Of a stretch of 64,000 bases of DNA, positions 1-10,255 are shown in pieces; positions within the stretch are counted from its first letter, which is position 1, and every line of letters starts with the position of its first letter. The position numbers were made by a program, and so were the translations under genes. The stretch is from Hemibagrus wyckioides (lineage: Eukaryota; Chordata; Actinopteri; Siluriformes; Bagridae): NCBI RefSeq assembly GCF_019097595.1, contig NC_080710.1:22073780-22137779 (forward strand). Direction: 5' to 3'. The notes beneath the pieces are model-generated. The model did no database searches. It had not been told where the DNA came from and was given only the letters and a program-made list of their open reading frames with translations.

Positions 1-1
1 G

Positions 2-301
2 GGCGAGCATGCGGCCGTGTGGGTGCCCGACTCGGAGGCGTCAGTGTGCATGCGATGCCAAAAGGTGAAGTTCACGCCAGTCAGCAGGCGTCACCACTGC
101 AGGAAGTGCGGCTTTGTTGTGTGTGGCCCTTGTTCTGAGAAGAAGTTCCTTTTGCCCAGCCAGTCATCCAAGCCTGTGCGTGTATGTGAGTTCTGCTATG
201 ATCAGCTCTCCACAGGGGCGACCCTGCCACCGCGCTCGAACTCATACAGCCGCACCAACAACATCTCTGAGGATGAGGATGAAGATGATAGCAGTGACTG
301 A
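2..301 (+). CDS. plekhf2: PLEKHF2 (phafin-2), C-terminal FYVE part; 5' end outside window
   Basis: This is the last 99 codons of an endosomal phosphoinositide-binding adaptor that has an N-terminal PH domain (outside the window) and a C-terminal FYVE zinc finger. The frame is open from base 2 and ends at TGA 299-301. The FYVE signatures are visible in order: WVPD, the CxxC pair MRCQKVKF, the basic RRHHCRKCG motif that contacts PI3P, a CGPC pair, and VRVCEFC. The acidic tail ending DEDEDDSSD is typical of PLEKHF2 and not of PLEKHF1, which ends differently. The human protein is about 249 residues, so roughly 60% lies upstream. The family acts in early endosome fusion and receptor trafficking (established knowledge). 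The gene is unrelated to the kinase array and marks its left flank. The PLEKHF2/PLEKHF1 choice rests on tail sequence only. Confidence 0.95.
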   Translation, partial: GEHAAVWVPDSEASVCMRCQKVKFTPVSRRHHCRKCGFVVCGPCSEKKFLLPSQSSKPVRVCEFCYDQLSTGATLPPRSNSYSRTNNISEDEDEDDSSD

Positions 302-480
302 GGAAAGGGAACCTTCACTTTTGCTATTTTAGGAATATCTTCAGTTCAGGTCACAATCCTTTAGTGTCTTGTTTCTCCTTAAAGGGTTTGAAATTAGCAA
401 AGATTTCGTGAAGGTTTATGGTGATTTTACTTTTTAGTATAATATTAATGAAATGGCACAATAAAGTTACCCTGAAAGCA
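302..480 (+). other. PLEKHF2 3' UTR with polyadenylation signal
   Basis: AT-rich sequence directly after the PLEKHF2 stop codon. A canonical AATAAA signal lies at 460-465, so cleavage is expected around 475-490. No open frame of note. Confidence 0.7.
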
Positions 481-1750
481 TAGACACCCTATGCATATTG
501 GTGAAATGCAGGATGAAAAAAAAATATATTACTTGCAGGTTCACTTAGCCTTTTGTAGCTGTACACACAGTAGAAATTCTGACCAATCCCACTCACTCTT
601 GCAGTGAGTGATCAGATCAGTCCTGTTTACTCCTGCAGGAAGGTTGACCAGTCCCACCTGTTAACCACAGTTAATCCAGTTTATACCCATCCATGATATT
701 TTTCAATGAATTTTGTTGGTTCATTTTCCCAAAATGTAATTTAAACCACAATAACACTGACCAGGATAAAGATGGATGGATGGAGCCATATGTGTAACCA
801 CACTTCACCATGCATCCAATATACTCCAAGGTTTATCACAGTGTTCTTTGTCCCTTGAATTTCATATCAGGCTGCCCACAAGAGAGTGAAAGATTCTGCT
901 CCCTTTCACACCTCTAAATGGATGTGTAAAGACAGTAAACCTATTTGCTAATTTCAAGCTCTCCGTATAGCCGATTTCTTCATTCGATCATCTTCTTTTT
1001 CTTGATTCCTTTAAATATTGTTTTGTTTACCAACAAATCATAGACTATGCTATGACACTGCTTTTTCCACAGGGAAGAGTTCTCGCAGCTGTTTTGGTGC
1101 TGACAGTATTTTTTCTAGCTCTTCCCCTACCAGGGCCTATATTTATTACAGTGGGGATAACAAAAGATACAAAGAAAGGATGCATATTTTGATAGGTTTA
1201 AATGTAAAACTTTATCTCCCTGTTAGTTAATCCTTCATAATAATACTGTTTGCTAATGACAAATCAGAAGTGTTTGAGCTATATGAAGTTCATAATTGTA
1301 TATAATGTGGTAATATAGAGAGTAAGTCCCAAAATATAACCTGACAAAGGCCTTTAATGCCACGGTGCCTTCTTAGATATTTTGCCTGTAGAAATAAATC
1401 TACAAATGCCATCTATTAGCAATTAGAAATTTCTTACTTAAAACATAAAATGAACATGTATCTCTCTAAAGAAAACGTTTTTTTTTTCGTTGTTTTTTTT
1501 TTTTTTTTTGGTAGTCCAAATGTCCCAGTGAACAGAGTGTTTGTAGTTTTCCTGTGCTATCCTGAGAGTATATAACTATAGCCGTTGTTCGCTCTGCACT
1601 GACGTTCAGTGTCAGAAGGTATGCTGCACAGCAGGATTCGATGCTGAACGTCAGCAGGAGCTGATGCCCTCCTCCCTATTGCTTTTATTGCAGTGGGGCT
1701 ACGCTTCAGTGGCCTGTATGGCCACACCTGTGTCACAAAGGAGAATTGAG
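481..1750. other. Unique intergenic DNA between PLEKHF2 and the kinase array
   Basis: No gene is recognised. Short open frames here have no family signature. The stretch contains an A/T-rich region with a T-run near 1480-1510 and one notable hairpin (separate entry at 1591-1661). Similarity to the tandem unit begins abruptly at about 1751, so this block is single copy within the window. Confidence 0.6.
1591..1661. other. Stable hairpin-forming inverted repeat
   Basis: The 11-base arm CTGACGTTCAG at 1599-1609 is the exact reverse complement of CTGAACGTCAG at 1644-1654, with a 34-base loop. Flanking bases extend the pairing with small bulges (GCTCTGC on the left, GCAGGAGC on the right). The loop holds a second short stem, TGCTG at 1622-1626 with CAGCA at 1629-1633. 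A TATATAA string lies at 1569-1575. The size suits a pre-miRNA-like fold, but no known miRNA is recognised. Confidence 0.45.
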
Positions 1751-2155
1751 ATGCAGAGCATTATGTGGAAGTAATCTCCAAATGACCTTGCCTTGTTCTA
1801 CATTGAATCACACATGACTAAATGCACTAATACTTTGAATTTTGAATATAATGTTTCATTTCTAATATTGTAAGACTGTTATGATCTAGCTGTGCTAATG
1901 TATAATTGAGAGCATGAGCTTCAGGCAGAATTACAGTTGAACATGCAAAATTAATCTGCTTTTGTTAAATTTGTTTCTCAAGAAGGACTTGTCATAATCA
2001 CTTTTTCAGAACTGACATTGAAAAGGGAAATTAAATAGTTTTTGGATTTAGGGTCTCTAGCTTTTATAATCAATGAGAAAATGAATCTCAAATAGCAAGC
2101 ATTCTGTTATTTAGAAATGAGTTTTTATTGTGATTTTACTTTTGAATAACCACAG

Positions 2156-2474
2156 ACCCCAGGAACTACTGTACAATGTCTGTTTAAACATTGCCTCTCA
2201 GTCCTATGTAGACATTATGGCAATAATGTTAAGCTCCAACTCTTCTGCATTCATGCGTCTCCTGAACATCTACTGATCAGCTACTGGCGCTTTGCGTGTT
2301 CGCTCGGCCGAGATGGAGGGTCGGCGCGCACAGAGGAGCAGCAGTGGAGTGAAGTTCTGTGTTGTGTCCGATCTTCAGTCAAGAGGAGCTGAACATGCCT
2401 TAGAGATCTTGTACTTCTTGGATTCTATCACAAGTCAAAGTCTGCTGTTGCGTGGACCATCTGTCTGGCATTAA
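2156..2474 (+). other. Exon-like remnant, unit 1 (unrecognised)
   Basis: An AATAACCACAG string resembling a splice acceptor precedes a GC-richer patch in AT-rich surroundings. The patch has two overlapping open frames; the second (2292-2474) includes FCVVSDLQSRGAEHALEIL. No family is recognised. It could be a decayed host exon or the end of an old repeat. It recurs in every unit. Confidence 0.25.
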
Positions 2475-2884
2475 ACTGACACCAAAACCAGCACATGTTC
2501 ATAATTATACGAGTTGCCTGTTTTCTGGCTTGATCTGAAATTTTTACATCACTTAAGTGTGTGGTGGTGTATTCAAGTGCAAATGACAAAGAAATTTCAA
2601 GAAAATTTTCATGATGTACCTAGTAGTGTTCTTTTTTTTCTTTTTCCACTGTTTCCTTCACCTGTCTGTCTTGTCATTGAGAACTTTGAAAGGGCTCAAA
2701 GTTGAATGTAATCCACCATCTAATTGTTCATACTAATTTTCAGGATATATATATTACATTGTTTACAACCTGTGTCTTGTGTTGTGTACCACACAAATGG
2801 GCAGATTAGTGCAGTTAGTGGACACTAATAACTGCTTAATATTTTAACATGGTTTAAAGGGTTAACATAAGTTAAGTTGTCTTT

Positions 2885-2983
2885 GTCACATTTACATTAC
2901 TGCACAGTGAAATTCATTCTTTGCATATCCCATCCTTGGGGGTTGAACCCAGATCTTCTGGTCAACGACTCAGAGCCTTAACC
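2885..2983 (+). repeat. SINE-like fragment, unit 1
   Basis: The string GTCACATTTACATT, then CAGTGAAATTC and a GGGTTGAACCC-AGATCTTCTGGTC-AGAGCCTTAACC block, matches from memory the tail of an interspersed repeat frequent in catfish and related fish. Only about 100 bp remain. The identification needs a RepeatMasker run. Confidence 0.45.
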
Positions 2984-3153
2984 TTAATTGTGATCTGGAT
3001 CCTAGCACAAACACACTGACTAATCAAAACAGTAATACATCCATGTAGCTAACATGACAACATTTCTGAGAAACTGAATCTTTTTATTTATTTAATGTTG
3101 AATGTTAGACAGTTAGCTAAAACGAGCCACCATGACAAGACTTTTTTTTCTCT

Positions 3154-3170
3154 CCCCCCATACCCCCCCC
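3154..3170. repeat. Short poly-C tract, unit 1
   Basis: A C-run interrupted by one ATA, about 200 bp upstream of the kinase start codon. It is far shorter than its counterparts in units 2 and 4. Confidence 0.85.
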
Positions 3171-3229
3171 AAAACGTTCTAAAATTCAAATTTTAAAAAT
3201 ACACGAGTGGTGCGGCGTTAGAAACAGAT

Positions 3230-3341
3230 ACAACTACAGGAGAAAAACCGGAGAGATTCACCATCATAACAAGTGAGTATTGGATACAACTACAGGAGAA
3301 AAACCGGAGAGATTCACCATCATAAGAAGTGAGTATCGGCA
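3230..3341 (+). repeat. 28/56-bp minisatellite, unit 1 (two 56-bp blocks)
   Basis: Two consecutive 56-bp blocks, each containing ACCGGAGAGATTCACCATCA and ending in a GTGAGTAT string that looks like a 5' splice site. The array ends about 34 bp upstream of the kinase ATG, so it lies in the promoter or 5' UTR. Confidence 0.9.
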
Positions 3342-3374
3342 ATTGATACCGAGAATAAAGCGACACCTGCTGGG

Positions 3375-6300
3375 ATGTTTCTGAACGGCTATAAAAGTGC
3401 ATCTTCACCGGCTGTGATGGGAACCGTGTCCACGGCAGTGGGCTCACAGCGGACTCCCACAGGTAAGTGTTTTTATTCACACTCTGTTATCAAAATGTAG
3501 TAATATATTATATAGTTGTATTGTTAGTACCCTGTCTGAAAGGTAATTTGGATGGAAAAGGGTTTAATTTTAGTATTTTAACGTGTATATACACCAGAGG
3601 GCGCTAGCGAGCTAACAGTAGCTCACTTCTGAAGTTTGGATCATTTCACTGACTCGGATCTTTGAATCTCTTTTCGAGTCATTTCGTTCATTTCAGCAGA
3701 ACATAACTGCAATGTTACGTGTTAGCCGCAAACATTGATCACATTTAGAATAAGACTATAAAGCAACCAAGACGAGACAGACAGGAACAAGAAGAAAACT
3801 TTTGGATTTTTCAGAAAATGTTCATTGCACATGTCTTTTGATAGTTTTATGATAATTCCTACATTTTATACATTACATTAGTATTATTGACTCTAAGATA
3901 CCCGCTAGGAAGAGGTCACGTGATGAACGAGTTTCCGCCACAGACTGCGTAGCCGAAGCCCATCAGGCTGTCACGTGATGAACGAACGACTCGGGAGATG
4001 AACTATTCATCAATAAATAACAGAATGTGAATGAAGGAAATCTTACAATAATAAATGATAAGTCTATTCAGCAAACCCGTTGTGTGAAAGCAAGTAACTC
4101 AACTCAACAATCACTTGTCCACCCTAATTTTGTCAAAGTTGTGAAAAAAGGTTGAAGGAGACCCCTGATATATACTCAGTGATAAAATTCCCTTACTGAC
4201 TTCATGCTTGGGAAGTAACAGGTTATATTGTGAATCAATAGTGAGATAAATGACAGCTATATGAGACATAAAGAAAAAAAGGAAGGAAAATAACTTTAAA
4301 TCAATGTGTAAGGAGAAGATGAGTTTAGCTATATAAGTATACACACAGCAAGAGGAGGGAGGAATAACATCACATCTTAGTTCAGATGATAAAAAGGATT
4401 TTAAAAAGGGTTGAGAAATATTTTTTAGTTCATATTTTTGTTGCATAAGATGGTTTTTTTTTTTATATTGATGCATATTACAATCAAAATGTTCAAATGT
4501 TCTAAGCACATCTTATAAGATAGTATCTTTTTAAATTATATGACACTGGGAGGATGGTACACAGTGACAGAAGAAGGAAACAGAGTCTATCTATTAGTTA
4601 TATGTTCAAAGTTGTCCTGAAGAAGTAATTCTCTTCCTATGTTTAACGTTAAACATCACCCAACGCAGTGAACTAAAAGTGTTGTTTGTGTCACTGTTTC
4701 AACCCCCAGCTAAGCCGTTAAAGAACACTCATCGTCACCATAAAATCCCAAGGTGTGCCCAAAGGACCATTCAGAAAAGAAAGCGCTTGTTCTCGGGGCA
4801 GGCTGCAAACCCTTCGGAGCATCAGGGGTGTAAGGAGACAGACCAGCCCAGTAACCTGGCAGATACAACCGAGCCTCTGCAGAAGAGACCAAGAACAGAG
4901 AGAAGTCCAGAGGAACCTGCTAACCAACCTATTATATGTCTTTCCAAATGTAAGGCAGAACTCAGGTGAAATGCATAAAAAGTGGGCTGAGTTACATGAA
5001 TAAGAGACTTATAATTGGATGTTTTTTGCAGCACATTGGACGAAGGCGTATTTGGAAGGAGAACTGCTGGGTGCAGGAGGATTTGGTTGTGTGTTTGCTG
5101 GGATACGGAAAGAAGACGGATTGTCAGTAAGTCTTTCCATTTCTGTTTTTACTCTAGCCTTTGACCAATGTTCTACACAATCAGAAGTAAAGTTGATCAG
5201 TGCTCCTAATGTTCAGAAGGTAATCAATAACTTAACAAATTTTAATCTTCTAAGCTTAATTTGCAGTCAATTGCTGCCAGGTATTAGTCATAATCTTAAA
5301 TATTAAAACTGAACTCAGGAATGTGTTCACTGGTAGGTGACTGTGCCTTTTGAAGGACGCTGATTGTTATACGTCTCTTGACCTCCCTTTATTCTGACAT
5401 ATTTTACTGCTAATCTTGACATGGATCACTGTAGAATTGTGAGATTGGCAATAAAATTGCAAAGCTCTTATTCAAAAGCAGTAATTACTGCTCTTTCATG
5501 CATGTCTAAAATTATATAACCTCACAAGCCAAATGTGTCTGAAGACCTCTTTTAGTTACTTCATGTATGTAAATGATTTCATTTAATTGTACATAACACA
5601 TTCATCTTTCCTCAGGTTGCAATCAAGTTTGTCTCCAAGACAATGCCCTATGAAAAACTGCAGCTTGTAAGTTTCTTTATCATAATATACATCCTACCTA
5701 TTACTATAACCTAGCACACATACTAAAAATCAGATTTCTACAAAGATAGTATTACAAAGGATGGCGTTATAGCGTGTGGCACTTATTCTTTCCTTTTTGT
5801 CCCATACTACAGACAGGATATGGATGGCTCCCCACTGAGATAGCGCTGATGGTCCTTGCAAACTTCAAACCTTGCTCAAGAATCCTCAAGATTCTGGACT
5901 GGTTCGAAGAGCCAAAACACTATGTTGTCATTCTGGAACGGCCTGAACCATGTCTGGACCTCCATGAATTCTCCAGCAAGCAAGGTGGATGTTTGACTGA
6001 GGTCGTGGCTCGCCATGTGATGTTTCAGCTGATGGAGGCGCTGACACATTGTAAGAGCCAGGGGATACTGCACCGTGATGTCAAGCCAGAAAACATCCTT
6101 ATTCAGACAGGCACATGGCAGGTCAAGCTGTTTGACTTCGGTTGCGGAGACCTCGTCAAAGACTATTACAATGACTTCGCAGGTGTCTGATTTGAGACCA
6201 CGAGTTCTTGGTGGCAGCAAGTACTGTGACTCTTTTTCTAAATCTAAAGTATCTTTGTTAACAGGCACATCTGAATATGCCCCTCCTGAGTGGTTCATCC

Positions 6301-6847
6301 AGGGGCAGTATCGGGCAGACCCAGCTACCGTCTGGTCTGTGGGAGTGACACTGTACAGGCTGGTGTGTGGCTGTCTGCCTTTCAGGACCACTGAGGAAAC
6401 AAAAATTGGCTATTTGTTCTTCCCTGAAAGTCTGTCTCAAGGCAAGAAAGTAGAAAGACTGATAAGCTATGGACTAATTAATAGCAGACTGAACTATACC
6501 TTATACACAGACTTGAGCAGAGAAAGAAGTGTTCATTTATTTTAATGTATTATATTTTATGACTATGTATTAATTAGTCAATATGATAAAATTGACAGGA
6601 AATGTGTAGAGTTACAAGTGTGAGGAATTTCTAATGTACTCTACAGCATTTTCTTTAATGGATTATTTATAATAAAGCAGGTTCTTTACGGGGTTAAGTA
6701 TTAGATTCTTCTTTCTATGTCTTATTGATTCATGTACCTGGGTATTGTGTAACAGAGTGCAGCGATCTGATCCGTTGGTGTCTGAGACCCAATGAAGAAG
6801 ACAGACCCAGCCTGGAGGAAATAGAGTTTCACCAATGGTTTTACTAA
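3375..6847 (+). pseudogene. PIM-like serine/threonine kinase, copy 1; 2-bp frameshift at the end of exon 2
   Basis: Seven exons: 3375-3462, 4710-4965, 5032-5126, 5616-5666, 5813-6182, 6265-6441 and 6756-6847. Exon structure and kinase motifs match copies 2-4. Exon 2, however, reads GAACTCAG before its GT donor, whereas the other copies read GAACTCATAG. The missing two bases shift the frame: spliced normally, translation would meet TGA at 5651-5653 in exon 4, before most of the kinase domain. Exons 3-7 themselves are undamaged. ATG 5019-5021, 13 bp upstream of exon 3 inside intron 2, is in frame with them, so a kinase-only protein of about 265 residues is conceivable from an alternative promoter or retained intron. 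Unique substitutions include Cys for Arg late in exon 2 and Ser for Pro at the end of exon 3. AATAAA lies at 7051-7056. The frameshift could also be an assembly error. Confidence 0.75.
3915..3985. promoter_or_regulatory. Twin E-box direct repeat in intron 1, unit 1 only
   Basis: GTCACGTGATGAACGA occurs twice without mismatch, at 3915-3930 and 3970-3985, 55 bp apart. Each copy contains the palindrome CACGTG, the core bound by bHLH-zip factors such as USF, MYC/MAX and MITF/TFE3 (established knowledge). The block is absent from units 2-4. Confidence 0.4.
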
Positions 6848-9640
6848 CCAGATTTCTGAAGGGCCAGTGTACAGGAGACAGGGACCACTGCACTAACCTC
6901 CTCTTAAAAAATTGTAATATATCTGAACTTTTGTTAAGAATTGTACAGAACTTTTGTACAGAATTTCTAATTAATTATATAACTGTAAATACATCTGTAT
7001 ATAATTAGTTTTTTAATTTTTCATTATCTCATTATTTTTGTGCTTTTTTTAATAAAAGAATATTTTTTGTTATCATGGATAAGTGTGTAGGAAGGTCAGG
7101 GCAAAATGAGAGCATTACTATTGCTTCCGTAAGAAATGACTTGATATGTCACTCCCAAATATTTGTTAGAAACAGCAAAAATGAAAAATAAAAACAAACA
7201 TGACATGATTGCTGGTGGTGCACAGTATATAATTAGCTTGTTTCTTTTCCTGTTACTTTAGCTTTCTTTGCAGAGCAGACAATCCTGCACACTAACAAAG
7301 ATTTCCCAACCAATCCTTCCTCCACAATTTCTTCAGTTCACATAAAGGATTTCTTTCTATTTAAAACATTTTTTATGAAAGAAATTTTTCATCTATTTTT
7401 CATCTATTAACCATCTAACTGTACAGGGGTAATTACTTTCCAACATTCATTATCATGGCTGTGATTGGCATAATGCACCAGAATTTTTATAAAGAAATGT
7501 TCATCTGAGAGAGTATCTTTGTTTATGAAATAAACCAGGGAAAGAAATTGTCTTTCATCCGCAGCAGTGGTTTAATGTGATTGTTAAGGAATTTTGGTGT
7601 TCCTGAGCTCACCATTGCATTTTTCTTTCTTTGTACCAAACCGATGATTTGGCCGCAACTAATCTCCATGATGGGTTTGTTTTAATTTTTCAGCCTAATA
7701 ATGGCTGGCTTCACTGGCAGTGATGGCTTTTTGGACTTCATATTGAGAATTACCCTCAACAGATTCCAAATGCAAAAGCCACACTCTAGACCTTTTCATC
7801 TGCTCACTTCTAAGTGAAATAATGAGAGAATAACACACACATTGTCCTGCAACAGCTTCCTATACTGTTAACCTGAATTGGATAAGAATGATTTTGTCAC
7901 AGATTGCTTTTCTTACATTCTCCAGTGGGTATAATTGGAGCAGACCCAGTATCGCTCATTTACCCAGGATCTCCCAAAATCCTTTAAGAAGAGATCACCA
8001 GCCTCAAAATAAAAGTCCCACACAGTGACGATACAAAATCTTATTTTTAAAATAAACAATCACCAGAGAAATAGATAAAATCAAATAAATATGAAATCAC
8101 TGCCAAAGTAATTAAGAAAAAGGAACACAAAACACAATACAGAAATGCACACCAACTTTTGTGGGTGCCACACTTTCAAAATAAAGCTGAAAGCCTGCAC
8201 CTTTTTCTCATATTCATTACTTAACTGTAACTCCTATACTCTGTGGTAGACTGCAGTTCTTCTTTCTTTTTACACAGTGATTTTCGACAAGAATAATAAA
8301 AGTTAGCAACACAGTCCAATTAGCATTAAGCTACAGTTCACTATATACTACTATATACTTTATACTTCACTATAGTTAACTACACCAGTTTTTATGCTGT
8401 ATGTTAATAGGGGAACACACCATTTGGCCTAGTGACACTGCTGGGGTTTGTTCTCAGAGTCAGATCACTGGCTGAAATACCAGAGCAACCTGTTGATGAA
8501 GGTCACATCAAACTGTGTGCTTGTGTTGCAAGGATGACACGGAAACTGTCCCAAGATCTCCATGTTAACCTTTGGTGTTCCCTTTAATCTAAAAAGATGG
8601 AGTTTTAACAATCTTAAAGATAAATCTGAAGTGCATTGCTCATACAGAGGCTTGACATGATGGGAACAGAATAGCATGCTGCTAACATATAAACAAAGGA
8701 ATAATAGAGAAGTTGGAGGCGCTGTGCTGTGCAGGACGTGCTGCCAGGAACAAGCTGTGCACAAGTGCTCACTCCTCAGGAGACACAAAAGGTACTATGT
8801 CCTTTCTGCAGCACTTGATCATTAAAAATGAATAGTGCGCCTACTTTTTTTTACAGTATATTATGTTATGTATACGATATGTCATGATCATTGTCTTTTC
8901 CCTGTGAGTAGAGTTGCCAGAATTATGGAATTTGAATGGAATTCAAATTCATTTTTGAAAGGTCTTGTCAATCTGTTTCTGTTATATGAATTAACTAATA
9001 CAAGCATACAGGAACCAGGACCTGCAAATAACTGCTTGAAAGCGTTGCCAAGATGGCCACCATGTGGACAGATGTAGTACTTGAAAATGGCAGCATTAAT
9101 TGTCCGGATTTGTAGAGAAGATTGTCTGGCAAGAGACACCAAAAGTTTCCCACTGGAACTTTTTTGATAGGGGGAATGATGTCTGAATTGAACAGTAAAT
9201 GCATATAATTGTTGGTTGGTCTGTTAAGAAAAGTGATGCACTGAATTGTTCTTATACTTATTTAACTTTTTAAATAATATTTTGTTTTGAATTCATGTAA
9301 TATTCATTTTTAATAATTTTGTTCTTTGAGGGTGGGTTGAGTATGTTCTCTAGGCTACTAATTTAAGAGGGCCTTGTTTGTTAGAGATTTCAAAGCAAAG
9401 CAGTTAAGATGTTTAGCTGAAATGCTTGTCAACTGACAATAAAGTTGTCATTTAGAATTAGAATGAGCATAATTGCAAAGTTATAGTTAAAATCTTTAAA
9501 GACACATTGCATTAATTGTACATTGTGTTTTCTCAATAAAAAGGAAATTAAATAAAATGATGTAAAATGTGTGAGTGGCCCCCTTGGTATAAAGGAGAAA
9601 AATGCTGGCCCCCATCAATATTCAAGTTTTCCATCCCTGT
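6848..9640 (+). other. Kinase 3' UTR and spacer, unit 1
   Basis: AT-rich. The 3' UTR runs to the AATAAA at 7051-7056. The remaining 2.5 kb shows no recognised gene. It contains an exact inverted repeat at 8928-8950 (10-bp arms, GGA spacer) and short ACTATA-rich runs near 8340-8370. Small open frames (for example 8465-8788, minus strand) have no family signature. Confidence 0.6.
8928..8950. repeat. Perfect inverted repeat, unit 1
   Basis: GAATTTGAAT and ATTCAAATTC are exact reverse complements around a 3-base GGA spacer. The same palindrome is conserved at 27972-27994 and 47033-47055. Confidence 0.7.
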
Positions 9641-9851
9641 TTTCATGTATTATATTTTACGACTATGTATTAATTAGTCAGTATGATGAAATTGACAGGA
9701 AATGTGTAGAGTTACAAGTGTAATTTCTTATGTACTCTACAGCATTTTCTTTAAATGATTACTTATTATAAAGCAGGTTCTTCATGGAGTTAAGTATTAG
9801 ATTCTTCTCTCTACGTCTTATTGATTTATGTCCCTGGGTGTTGTCTAACAG

Positions 9852-10003
9852 AGTGCAGCGATCTGATCTGTTGGTGTCTGAGCACCGATGCAGAAGACAG
9901 ACCCAGCCTGGAGCAAATAAAGCTTCACCACTGGTTTTACTTACCAGGACTTTGCAGTGTAAATTTACAGGAGACAGGGACCACTGCACTAACCTCCATC
10001 TGA
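9852..10003 (+). CDS. Orphan second terminal exon of a PIM-like kinase, unit 1
   Basis: A paralogue of kinase exon 7, 3.1 kb downstream of it, with an intact TAACAG acceptor and the same splice phase. It encodes CSDLICWCL, then EDRPSLEQIKLHHWFY, the end of the kinase C-lobe. It then runs 19 residues past the place where exon 7 stops, ending at TGA 10001-10003. Similarity to the region around exon 7 begins about 210 bp upstream and continues into the 3' UTR (9640-10255 against 6545-7190), so a whole terminal segment was duplicated. AATAAA lies at 10120-10125. No other kinase exons lie immediately upstream. It is either an alternative last exon of copy 1 or the surviving tail of a second kinase gene. 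Unit 1 has Lys where units 2 and 3 have Glu in the EQI motif. Confidence 0.6.
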
Positions 10004-10255
10004 AAATTTAAATACATCTCAACTTTTGTACAGAATTATTCCATGCGTTTGATTTCAACTGAATTCTGTTTTTTTCTTTATTTAATTTTCTCATTATTTT
10101 TGTGGTTTATTAAATGAACAATAAACTAAAACAGAGTGTGCATTACATTGTTTTTTTTCCATGTCATAGATAAGAGCAAAATGAGAGCATTAATGTTGTT
10201 TCTGTAAGAAATGACTTGACATATCAGTCCCAAATATTTGTTAGGAACAGCATTG

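Noticed and set aside
1018..1230. 70-codon open frame in the unique flank
   Set aside because: Non-ATG start, low complexity, no homology that I recognise.
4111..4509. 132-codon minus-strand open frame in intron 1 of copy 1
   Set aside because: AT-rich, low complexity and disrupted in the other units.
5876..6391. 171-codon open frame on the minus strand, repeated in all units
   Set aside because: It is the antisense of kinase exons 5-6 and shows no family signature; conservation follows from the sense coding sequence.
8465..8788. 107-codon minus-strand open frame present in units 1-3
   Set aside because: No recognisable domain; identity between units reflects recent duplication and not selection.
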